Of a DNA stretch of 14,184 bases, positions 7,338 through 13,923 are shown in pieces (the stretch's first letter is position 1; each line of letters begins with the position of its first letter). Location: NCBI GenBank assembly GCA_044359405.1, contig JBIKMC010000061.1:1-14184 (forward strand), written 5' to 3'. Source of the DNA: SYIM01 sp044359405. GTDB lineage: Bacteria > Pseudomonadota > Gammaproteobacteria > Burkholderiales > Burkholderiaceae_E. The notes beneath the pieces were generated by a model, which was given only the letters and a program-made list of their open reading frames with translations, had not been told where the DNA came from and made no database searches. The translations under genes and the position numbers were made by a program.

Positions 7338-7638
7338 GGGGTCTCCGGTCTGTAGGTATCGGTACGGTCTGTCGCACGGTCTTGCGACGCGACATCGGGC
7401 TTGGGCCCCGAAGGCTAACGCCCATGATAACCCCGAACGAAGCACTGGATGGATTATCCGCATGCGAGGGGGGCCCTCTTCGCGGACAGCCGCCCTGGGG
7501 GTCGGGTCTCACACTGGGCATGAAGCTGTCTTGTCCAGGGCCGGCGCCTTTGGGCAAACCGGATCAATTGGGCGGTGCATAATCTATACCGATCGGGCCT
7601 CGCCATGCCCGGGGTTTTTCATTCAAGAGTCAATATCC
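7338..7638. promoter_or_regulatory. Divergent control region between importer and catabolic operons
   Basis: These 301 bases separate two divergent start codons and should hold both promoters and any operator. Visible structure: CGGTCTGT direct repeats close to the binding-protein start; the palindrome CGCATGCG (7459-7466) followed by GAGGG/CCCTC (7466-7478); two TTGGGC copies (7550-7555, 7568-7573); and a CATAAT that resembles a -10 box (7578-7583), but without a -35 box at 16-18 bases. A small CGGGC/GCCCG hairpin (7594-7611) followed by GGG and T5 (7615-7619) lies 20 bases before the lyase ATG. No promoter can be assigned with confidence and no regulator gene is adjacent. Confidence 0.5.
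7346..7382. repeat. Short direct repeats CGGTCTGT upstream of binding-protein gene
   Basis: CGGTCTGT occurs at 7346-7353 and 7365-7372, and the core CGGTCT again at 7377-7382. A further CGGTCT at 7323-7328 is within the coding region. The 19-base offset of the two best copies is close to two helical turns, as for a regulator bound on one face of DNA. The first copy overlaps the ribosome binding site of the binding-protein gene. It could also be chance in GC-rich DNA. Confidence 0.3.
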
Positions 7639-8448
7639 ATGAACCAATCTGTTTCCAGCGCCTTTACGGCTTCGGGAGCCAGCCACATGGCTCGCGTCGA
7701 GCCTGACCGCATCATCGTTCGGGGTCTCGATCTCTGTCGGGATGTGATCGGACAGCAGTCGTTTACCGCGTACTTTCTGTTCTTGCTCACTGGAACGTCA
7801 CCCGACGCAAAGTTGGTCCGAGCGGCCGACGCCACCCTGATCGCCATTGCCGAGCATGGACTCGTTCCCTCGGTGCAGGCCGCGCGCATGACCTTAGCGG
7901 CGGCACCAGACGCCATGCAAGGCGCCGTCGCGGCCGGACTTGCAGGCTGCGGGCCGGTGATTCTGGGCGCCTCGGAGACTGCGGGCCAATTGTTGATCAG
8001 CCTGCTCGCGCAGGCACGCGAGACGGGTCGACCGCTTTCTGAGCTGGCCCGCGAGGCTTTGCAATCACTGCGCGCGAATAAGCAGGCCTTGCCGGGGTTT
8101 GGGCATCCCGTTCACAAGCGAGGTGATCCGCGTGCCGACAAGCTGCTGCAACTGGCCGACGCCTGGGACATCTCCGGTGATCACGTTGCTGCCTTGCGCG
8201 TCTTGGCCGCCGAGGTGCAACCCGTCTACGGTCGCCCGTTCCCGATGAATGTGTCGGCGGCCATTCCGGCGGTATTGCTCGATGCCGGCTTTCCTGCGGG
8301 CGCGCTGCGTGGCATTCCGCTGCTGGCCAGGACAGCCTCACTGGTAGCGCATCTGCTCGAAGAACAAAGCCGTCCCATCGGTTTCAAGCTGGCTGCGGCG
8401 GCTGAGCAGGCCATGCGCTATGACGGCCCGGATCCAAGCGATGCATAG
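7639..8448 (+). CDS. Citryl-CoA lyase-like protein (citrate synthase fold)
   Basis: This 269-residue protein matches the short citrate-synthase-like family to which citryl-CoA lyases and the C-terminal domain of ATP-citrate lyase belong. Landmarks are EHGLVPS (72-78, His73), the run MQGAVAAGLAGCGPVILGASE (about 93-113), LPGFGHPVHKRGDPRA (151-166, His156) and NVSAAIPAVLLDAGFP (204-219), ending with ARTASLVAHLLEE. Relatives cleave a 3-hydroxy-acyl-CoA by retro-Claisen reaction, for example citryl-CoA to acetyl-CoA and oxaloacetate. The catalytic Asp expected after Asn-Val is Ser206 here. The start is the ATG at 7639, preceded by a weak AAGAG; an in-frame extension to 7186 reads into the opposite binding-protein gene and is rejected. 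The following CoA-ligase gene overlaps its end, suggesting that ligase and lyase act in sequence. The true substrate is unknown. Confidence 0.8.
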   Translation: MNQSVSSAFTASGASHMARVEPDRIIVRGLDLCRDVIGQQSFTAYFLFLLTGTSPDAKLVRAADATLIAIAEHGLVPSVQAARMTLAAAPDAMQGAVAAGLAGCGPVILGASETAGQLLISLLAQARETGRPLSELAREALQSLRANKQALPGFGHPVHKRGDPRADKLLQLADAWDISGDHVAALRVLAAEVQPVYGRPFPMNVSAAIPAVLLDAGFPAGALRGIPLLARTASLVAHLLEEQSRPIGFKLAAAAEQAMRYDGPDPSDA

Positions 8449-10078
8449 CCTTTCGCCCCAAGCGTCCGGCTCGCTGCCGCCCCTAGAGGTTTTACAGCGC
8501 TTCGATCCGCACGACTTTTCTATTGCCGCCTTCTTTGCGCGACGGTGTGCGGTACTGGGTGATGCGCCCATGCTCGAGTACCAAGACCAAATCGTCTCCT
8601 GGCGTGAATGCGCGCGGCGCGTTGACCAGGCCGTTGGCTGGTTGAAAGCACGAGGCATCGGCAAGGGTGACCGCATCGGGCTGATGGCGTATAACCACCC
8701 CGGTACGGTGGTCCTTCTGATTGCCTGCGCCCGCCTTGGGGCAATCATCGTCCCCAGCAACCCTGAATTTGAGGTCCGCGACGCCCGCTACATATTCGAA
8801 CATGCGGCTGTCAGTGGCGTTATCTGTTCACCCGAGGCGCAGGGTCGGGTACGCGAGGCGGTGGTAGCCATTCAGCCCGCGCCCTGGGTACTGATGTACG
8901 ACGACGCCTCGCAAAGCGAGGCGCCATTGAGTGCCCAGTGGGATCATGCTGTGCCCGACAGGAACACTTACGAGGGCAGGGCCGACGACACCGCCCTCAT
9001 CTTGTACACGTCGGGCACAACGGGTTTTCCCAAGGGGGTCATGCACAGTCAGCGAACCTACCTGCTGACCGCCGAGGCGTTCGTGCTGCGCATGTATTTG
9101 CAGCCGGGTGAGCGCGTGATGTGCGTTCTGCCCCTCTTTCACATCAACGCGCTGATGTATTCGCTGGGCGGTGCGATTACCTGCGGTGGAACGCTCATAC
9201 TCATTCGGAAATTCTCTGCCTCCAGTTTCTGGCGTGATGCGGCGCGCTATCGCGCGACCGAAGTCAACGTCATCATGTCAGCGGCTGCGATTTTGTCGCG
9301 CCGGCCCATTGAAGAGTTTGACGCATCACACTGCATTGCCAAGATGTTTTTGGCGCCGCTCAACCAGGACCTGCTCGACACCTTTACGCATCGCTTCAAG
9401 GTTCCGATCCTGATTGAGTGCTATGGCATGACCGAGATCCCGGGTGTGCTGAGCAATCCGTTTCCGGGTCCGCGCAAGCTTGGCAGCATGGGCCGTATAT
9501 CGCCACACCCCGACCCGGCGATTGAACGTCCACAGGTGCGCATCACGGACGACGATGGTGAGGACTGCGCGAGCGGCCAGATCGGCGAGATTGCGGTCAA
9601 GACTCCCACGCTGATGCAGGGCTACTATCGAGACGCCGAGCAGACCCAGGCGAGCTTTCGAGACGGCTGGTTTCTGACCGGTGACCTGGGCTGGCGCGAT
9701 GACGACGATTTCTTCTTTTTTTACACCCGTCGCAAGGACATCATTCGGCGGCGCGGCGAGAATATCTCGGGCGCCGAGATCGATTCCGTCGTGGGCAGTC
9801 ACCCTGATGTGCTTGAATGCGCTGCGCTCGGTGTTCCCTCCGAACTGGGCGAAGAAGAAGTGCTGGTGGCGGTGGTTGGCCGAGTCGGTGTCAAACCCTC
9901 ACTGGCGGATATCCGCGCGTACGCCTGTGCGCGTCTGGCGCCGCTCAAGCAGCCGCGCTATCTGGTACTGGTTGACAGCCTTCCGCACACCGGGTCCATG
10001 AAAATTGCCAAGTTTCGGCTCAAGCCCGACTTGAAAGATCTGCTGGCTCGGGCCACAGACTTCAGCCATCGTCCGTAA
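8420..10078 (+). CDS. AMP-forming acyl-CoA synthetase (acyl/aryl-CoA ligase)
   Basis: This 552-residue member of the adenylate-forming (ANL) family activates a carboxylic acid with ATP and CoA through an acyl-AMP intermediate. Motifs: phosphate loop LYTSGTTGFPKG (195-206), YGMTE (335-339), the adenosine-ribose Asp422 in FLTGDLGW, the hinge TRRKD (436-440), RRRGENISGAEID (443-455), and the C-terminal catalytic Lys528 in GSMKIAKF. All key residues are present. The layout resembles CaiC-like and medium-chain or aryl-CoA ligases; the substrate cannot be deduced. An odd DDDDFFFFYT run (427-436) is encoded over a T7 tract (9716-9722). The start is uncertain: ATG 8420 overlaps the lyase gene by 29 bases, while ATG 8441 overlaps by 8 (ATGCATAG) and would drop 7 residues. 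Both have weak ribosome binding sites, so translational coupling is likely. Confidence 0.88.
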   Translation: MTARIQAMHSLSPQASGSLPPLEVLQRFDPHDFSIAAFFARRCAVLGDAPMLEYQDQIVSWRECARRVDQAVGWLKARGIGKGDRIGLMAYNHPGTVVLLIACARLGAIIVPSNPEFEVRDARYIFEHAAVSGVICSPEAQGRVREAVVAIQPAPWVLMYDDASQSEAPLSAQWDHAVPDRNTYEGRADDTALILYTSGTTGFPKGVMHSQRTYLLTAEAFVLRMYLQPGERVMCVLPLFHINALMYSLGGAITCGGTLILIRKFSASSFWRDAARYRATEVNVIMSAAAILSRRPIEEFDASHCIAKMFLAPLNQDLLDTFTHRFKVPILIECYGMTEIPGVLSNPFPGPRKLGSMGRISPHPDPAIERPQVRITDDDGEDCASGQIGEIAVKTPTLMQGYYRDAEQTQASFRDGWFLTGDLGWRDDDDFFFFYTRRKDIIRRRGENISGAEIDSVVGSHPDVLECAALGVPSELGEEEVLVAVVGRVGVKPSLADIRAYACARLAPLKQPRYLVLVDSLPHTGSMKIAKFRLKPDLKDLLARATDFSHRP

Positions 10079-10087
10079 CGTTTAAAC

Positions 10088-10095
10088 AGGGGAAG
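10088..10095 (+). promoter_or_regulatory. Ribosome binding site of dioxygenase gene
   Basis: AGGGGAAG ends 5 bases before the ATG at 10101, in the 22-base gap after the ligase stop. It is the strongest ribosome binding site in the catabolic unit, suggesting that the dioxygenase is translated independently and at a high level. Confidence 0.65.
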
Positions 10096-10100
10096 ATCTC

Positions 10101-11000
10101 ATGAATGATCGATCCAAGTCCGCCCACACGATCGAAAATATTTACGATGCCGCCGACCTCATCACTGCAGAGGTTCTCAAGCGCTATGAGGCAACTCCTG
10201 ATCCGCGCCTGCGCGAGATCATGCTCTCACTGATCAAGCACCTGCACGGGTTCGCTCGCGAGGTCAAGCTCACGGGGCAGGAGTGGAACTTTCTCATGGG
10301 CTTTCTGGAAGAGACCGGTAAGTGGTGCTTTCCGGGGCGCAATGAGTTCGTCATCTTCTCCGATGCCCTGGGTCTGTCCATGCTGACGGTTACGCAAGAC
10401 TACAAGCGCCCGCTGCATGCCACCGAACCAACCCTGGTGGGTCCTTTTCTGCTTGAAGAGGCGCCGCGCTTCGACATGGGCGCTGATATCAGTGGTGGGG
10501 CGGCAGGGACTCCCATGTATGCCAGAGGCAGGATTCTGGATACCGAGGGCAATCCGGTTCCCAATGTGCTGATTGACGTCTGGCACTCTGATGAACGCGG
10601 TCTTTACGATGTTCAGGAAGATCTGGACAAGACTGGACCCTGGGCCCGCGCCTTGCTGACCACTGGCGCAGACGGCGTGTATTCGTTCTGGTCAGTGCTT
10701 CCGGTTGATTACCCCATTCCCCAGGACGGTACGGCGATCCGCATGCTTAGAGCGACCACAGGTCGCACCTGGCGCCCGGCGCACCTGCATTTTCGTATCC
10801 GCGCTGAAGGCTTTCTGCCGCTCGTGACGCACATCTTTGACCGGACGAGCAAGAATCTGGACGGCGACGCGGTCTTTGGCGTGCGCCCCTCGCTGATTGC
10901 CGACTTCGTCCATCAGGCGCCGGGTCAGGCACCGGACGGCAAGACGCTCACCCGTGACTACTACACCCTCGATTACGATTTCGTGATGGTACGAGGCTGA
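10101..11000 (+). CDS. Intradiol ring-cleavage dioxygenase, hydroxyquinol 1,2-dioxygenase-like
   Basis: This 299-residue enzyme belongs to the Fe(III) catechol/hydroxyquinol 1,2-dioxygenase family. The N-terminal 110 residues form the helical dimerisation region. The catalytic domain begins at LVGPFLLEEAPRFD (112-125). The four iron ligands are visible: Tyr169 (DERGLYDVQ), Tyr204 (PVDYPIPQDG), His228 and His230 (RPAHLHF). The segments PVDYPIPQDG and LVTHIFDRTSKNLDGDAVFG resemble hydroxyquinol enzymes more than catechol enzymes. Family chemistry is ortho cleavage of benzene-1,2,4-triol to maleylacetate, or of a catechol to a muconate. It is the last gene of the plus-strand catabolic unit, 22 bases after the ligase. 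Its stop is 9 bases from the stop of the convergent phosphatase gene, and only a GGCTG-A-CAGCC palindrome (10995-11005) lies at the junction. No maleylacetate reductase or hydroxylase accompanies it here. Confidence 0.9.
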   Translation: MNDRSKSAHTIENIYDAADLITAEVLKRYEATPDPRLREIMLSLIKHLHGFAREVKLTGQEWNFLMGFLEETGKWCFPGRNEFVIFSDALGLSMLTVTQDYKRPLHATEPTLVGPFLLEEAPRFDMGADISGGAAGTPMYARGRILDTEGNPVPNVLIDVWHSDERGLYDVQEDLDKTGPWARALLTTGADGVYSFWSVLPVDYPIPQDGTAIRMLRATTGRTWRPAHLHFRIRAEGFLPLVTHIFDRTSKNLDGDAVFGVRPSLIADFVHQAPGQAPDGKTLTRDYYTLDYDFVMVRG

Positions 11001-11009
11001 CAGCCGCGC

Positions 11010-13004
11010 TCAGGTTGCGAGTGGCCGACGCAGCACAGTCAGCGTGATGTCGTCCGACTGCTCACGACCTGCACTGAACGCGTCGACCGCTTCAATCAAG
11101 GCCTGAACCGTCTCTGCGGCGTTGCCTGCGGCAGCTTCCGTCAGGCTTGATATCAGACGGTTCTCGCCGAACAGGTTGTCGTCGGGCGCATGGGCTTCGG
11201 TGACACCGTCGGTATACAGCAGCAGGGTATCGCCGGGGCTGATGAACGCCTTTGCTTCCTGGTAGTCGAAGCCCTCGGCGACCCCCATCAGTACGCCGTG
11301 CGCACCCGACAGGGCTTCGACCTGGCCATTGGCTCGACGAATGAGGGGTTTGTTGTGACCCGCATTGGTATAGGTCAGCTCGCCTGTTGGCAGGTTCAGG
11401 ATCGCGACGAAGGCCGTCGTGAACACCATGGCATCGTTGTCACGCGACAGGGCGTCGTTAGCCACCCTAAGTGCTTGCGCCGTCGATCCCAGAATACCGA
11501 CCGCCGTCTGCAACAGAATGCGACACATGAGGATGTACATGGCGGCGGGTATTCCCTTGCCAGACGCATCTCCAATAATCAGCATCAGACGTTGCTCATC
11601 CAGGCGCCGAAAATCGTACACGTCGCCGCCCACCTCTTTCGCGGGTCGCATCAGCGCGTGCAGATCAATGCCCGGCAGCAGGCTTTGAGCCTCGGATACA
11701 TCCGGAAGATAGGTCAGCTGCAGGTCGCGCGCGATGGCGATCTCTTCCCGCAGCCGATTCAACTGCATGCGTTCGGCAAGCGCCTGCCTGACGATTTCCA
11801 GATCAGCGGTACGCTCAGCCAGGACGGCACTCAGGTGGCTTTGCTGAGTGATGATGCGATCGGTCATGTGGCGCAGGGCGCGGGGCAGTGCGCCCTCGAC
11901 CTGAACGCCGGAGTCGGACGCGTCTGGGCGCGCGGCTTGTTCGACTAGATCGTGCTCCAGACGCTGACGTGCCTGCTCATCGAGTACCCCAGCGAGTCGG
12001 GCGAGTTGAGCAGCCAACAGATTTCGTTCGTTCAGGCGAGCGAGGTTTGCCTCAAATTGCAGCTGATCGAGCTTAAGCGCATGCTCGCGAAATACCTCGA
12101 CCGCTGACGCAATATTGTCGACTTCAGCCTGTCGATGTCCAGACGGAATGCTGACGAAGGCGTCGCCAGCGGCGAGCCCACGGATGGCCCGCGCCAAGTG
12201 TGCCAGTGGCGCCGAGGTACGGCGGATGGCGCTTGCCAGCCATACCGCGAAAGCAGCGCCAATCAACAGGACCAGCACTCCGGCCGCAGCGATCCAGGCC
12301 CGCAGTTTAAGAGTGCCTGACTCGACTGGCCTGAGGGCCTGAAGCCATGCGAGATCCTCACCGTTGATATCTTGCAACGTGATCGCGATGGGATGAAAGC
12401 TCTCGCCTTCAATCCGCACGACATCCGTGGATGCCTGATCGGGTCTCGCGAAGACGCTCTGCGGCAGTTTCTCGAATGGCTGGCTATCCCCGAGGATGAC
12501 AGCACCGGATGAACCAACAATGCGCCACGGATGCCCCAGCATTTTTCCCGTGACCCCCTGCAAAAACGCCGCAGGCGAGGCGACCACCGCGAACGAACCG
12601 TCCGCACGTTCGAAAGCGGTTGCCACCAGCAGTGCGCTACGACTGGCATCGGGCGCCACCAGCCAACTACTCATGTGGCCGTTGATCTGAGCGCGACGCA
12701 GCCGGTTATGGGGCAACCATGCCGCGCTTGCAGATCCGTCCGATATGTCGGTAGAGCCCTGATCCGATACCCGTTGATAAAGGAGTTGGTCGCGCTCGCC
12801 AGACTCACTGGCTGCCTTCAGGCGTTCACTGGCGATCTCCATCACGTCCAGCCATTGGGCCCTTAACAGGTCCCCGCGAAGCGCAGCAATCTGCTCGCGA
12901 TCTGTGGTGTGAACCAGCCATGCGGGAACCAGCAGCACGACGGCCAGGCATACAAGCCCAGCGGCGACTACGCCACTGACCTGACGTTGAAGATTTGAAC
13001 TCAA
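11010..13004 (-). CDS. Membrane-anchored HAMP-PP2C serine phosphatase (RsbU/SpoIIE family)
   Basis: This is a 664-residue receptor phosphatase. Transmembrane segments at about 11-31 and 236-259 flank a 200-residue extracytoplasmic sensor that looks Cache-like (ASPAAFLQG, GAVILGDSQ). A HAMP domain follows at about 257-312 (GLAAGDAFVSIPSGHRQAEVDNI), then a long helical coiled-coil linker to about 425. The PP2C/SpoIIE domain (426-660) carries the metal-binding motifs EVGGDVYDF (Asp461), GDASGKGIPAAM (Asp479), LLYTDGVTEA (Asp599) and QSDDITL (Asp651/652), all intact. Relatives dephosphorylate STAS-domain anti-sigma-factor antagonists in partner-switching pathways. No such partner is in the window. 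The start is TTG at 13004, 2 bases after the stop of the upstream sensor gene. No ATG precedes the first membrane helix, so TTG is the best choice. It is the third or later gene of a minus-strand operon. Confidence 0.9.
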   Translation of the reverse strand: MSSNLQRQVSGVVAAGLVCLAVVLLVPAWLVHTTDREQIAALRGDLLRAQWLDVMEIASERLKAASESGERDQLLYQRVSDQGSTDISDGSASAAWLPHNRLRRAQINGHMSSWLVAPDASRSALLVATAFERADGSFAVVASPAAFLQGVTGKMLGHPWRIVGSSGAVILGDSQPFEKLPQSVFARPDQASTDVVRIEGESFHPIAITLQDINGEDLAWLQALRPVESGTLKLRAWIAAAGVLVLLIGAAFAVWLASAIRRTSAPLAHLARAIRGLAAGDAFVSIPSGHRQAEVDNIASAVEVFREHALKLDQLQFEANLARLNERNLLAAQLARLAGVLDEQARQRLEHDLVEQAARPDASDSGVQVEGALPRALRHMTDRIITQQSHLSAVLAERTADLEIVRQALAERMQLNRLREEIAIARDLQLTYLPDVSEAQSLLPGIDLHALMRPAKEVGGDVYDFRRLDEQRLMLIIGDASGKGIPAAMYILMCRILLQTAVGILGSTAQALRVANDALSRDNDAMVFTTAFVAILNLPTGELTYTNAGHNKPLIRRANGQVEALSGAHGVLMGVAEGFDYQEAKAFISPGDTLLLYTDGVTEAHAPDDNLFGENRLISSLTEAAAGNAAETVQALIEAVDAFSAGREQSDDITLTVLRRPLAT

Positions 13005-13006
13005 GG

Positions 13007-13921
13007 CTACTTCGCTTCTGGCCGTCTGGCGGCAGTCATCTGCATAGCCGACACTTGAACGAGTCTCGCTTGAAGGACGGATTCTCTAGACTTACAACGA
13101 GCATCAGCGGCGCATGCAAGCACGATCAGTTGTTCAATCGGGTGATCGCTCATTTCATGGGTGCCCGGACCCATCGGGGGCTTAGCGGTCTGAACCGCCG
13201 CCATCTGCGGCTCAGGGTCTGTTCTAAGTAGCCGTGCAAGCCGGGTGAAAGGCTGCACAAAGGCACGGAGGTAGACCTGACGCACAGAGAGAATAGCCGC
13301 AAGACAGCCTAACAGCGCAATCAGCAGCAAGCCCACCACAGGGCGCCGATCGGTGTCTGTCGGCTCAGTCACGACCGCCCCGACCAGCACACGTGGCGAT
13401 TGTCTGGCTGGCTCGACGGCGACAGCGAACACTGTCTGCCGCTCGTCGCTCAGTTGCTTGATGGGGCGCGCAATGCTGGCGTCGGGACTCAGCCTGCCGT
13501 CGGCTTTGCGCATCCCCGCGATCACCGATGTGAGTATCGGTTGAAGTGCCGGGGAACCAGATCGGGGTAGCTCCCCCCCCGACGCAACGAGCCTGCCCTC
13601 GAGGTCGAGTACGACCAGCCATGGCACCGGAACGCGCTCGCCCTGGGTCGTTCTATAAGTGCTACAGCTCGACGCGTCACCCTCAAGGACCGCTGTAGCA
13701 CAGGCCTGAGCACCGACCTCAGCCTGCACGATCGCGCCGATTCGATTCCAGCGGGACAACTCATCGACCAGGTGCTGACGCGAAAACTCAGCCAGCAGAT
13801 AAATACCGAACCCGACAAGTGTCGCGACCACGGTACAGCGCATGAGCAGCCCACGGCCCGCGCCAATACTTGAATGGTCTGGGACGTCGTGTCCATGGCC
13901 GCGGCGGCTCATCGTGACCAT
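13007..13921 (-). CDS. Two-pass membrane sensor-like protein, function unknown
   Basis: This is a 304-residue protein without an assignable enzymatic domain. Helix 1 is at about 27-44 and helix 2 at about 195-213. They enclose a 150-residue extracytoplasmic region with two cysteines (74 and 86) that could form a disulfide, and a Cache-like strand (WLVVLDLEGRLVASGG, 101-116). The cytoplasmic tail is about 90 residues and starts with a HAMP-like PFTRLARLLR stretch but has no kinase, cyclase or methyl-acceptor module. The start is ATG 13921, 2 bases after the upstream stop (TGAGCATG); ATG 13912 is an alternative. The gene sits directly before the PP2C phosphatase, so it may be a co-receptor or modulator of it. 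It contains an eight-G tract. The name is given by architecture only. Confidence 0.7.
   Translation of the reverse strand: MVTMSRRGHGHDVPDHSSIGAGRGLLMRCTVVATLVGFGIYLLAEFSRQHLVDELSRWNRIGAIVQAEVGAQACATAVLEGDASSCSTYRTTQGERVPVPWLVVLDLEGRLVASGGELPRSGSPALQPILTSVIAGMRKADGRLSPDASIARPIKQLSDERQTVFAVAVEPARQSPRVLVGAVVTEPTDTDRRPVVGLLLIALLGCLAAILSVRQVYLRAFVQPFTRLARLLRTDPEPQMAAVQTAKPPMGPGTHEMSDHPIEQLIVLACAADARCKSRESVLQARLVQVSAMQMTAARRPEAK
13573..13580 (-). repeat. Poly-G(8) tract inside the membrane sensor gene
   Basis: Eight consecutive C on the plus strand (G8 on the coding strand) encode the SGGE of residues 114-117 in the sensor. Gain or loss of one G would shift the frame in the middle of the extracytoplasmic domain and truncate the protein. 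Such tracts can act as slipped-strand contingency sites, but eight is a modest length and this one may be inert. Confidence 0.5.
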
Positions 13922-13923
13922 GC

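Noticed and set aside
7338..7463. N-terminal extension of the binding protein to an upstream start at 7463
   Set aside because: It would place 42 non-signal residues before a clear signal peptide. The ATG at 7337 has GGAG at proper distance.
7578..7583. CATAAT as the -10 box of a promoter for the catabolic genes
   Set aside because: No -35-like hexamer exists 16-18 bases upstream; the nearest TTGGGC is 22 bases away. It is kept only as a note in the control-region entry.
7594..7619. CGGGC/GCCCG hairpin followed by T5 as an attenuator before the lyase gene
   Set aside because: The stem is only 5 bp with an 8-base loop, and three G separate it from the T run, so it is too weak to claim as a terminator.
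7186..7638. N-terminal extension of the lyase to 7186
   Set aside because: The extension reads through the start of the divergent binding-protein gene and the control region, and the family is about 270 residues long, matching the ATG at 7639.
11190..11948. A 252-codon open frame on the plus strand opposite the PP2C phosphatase
   Set aside because: It lies wholly antisense to a phosphatase with all catalytic motifs. Its translation has no recognisable domain and is rich in His, Gln and Arg, as expected from the shadow frame of a GC-rich gene.
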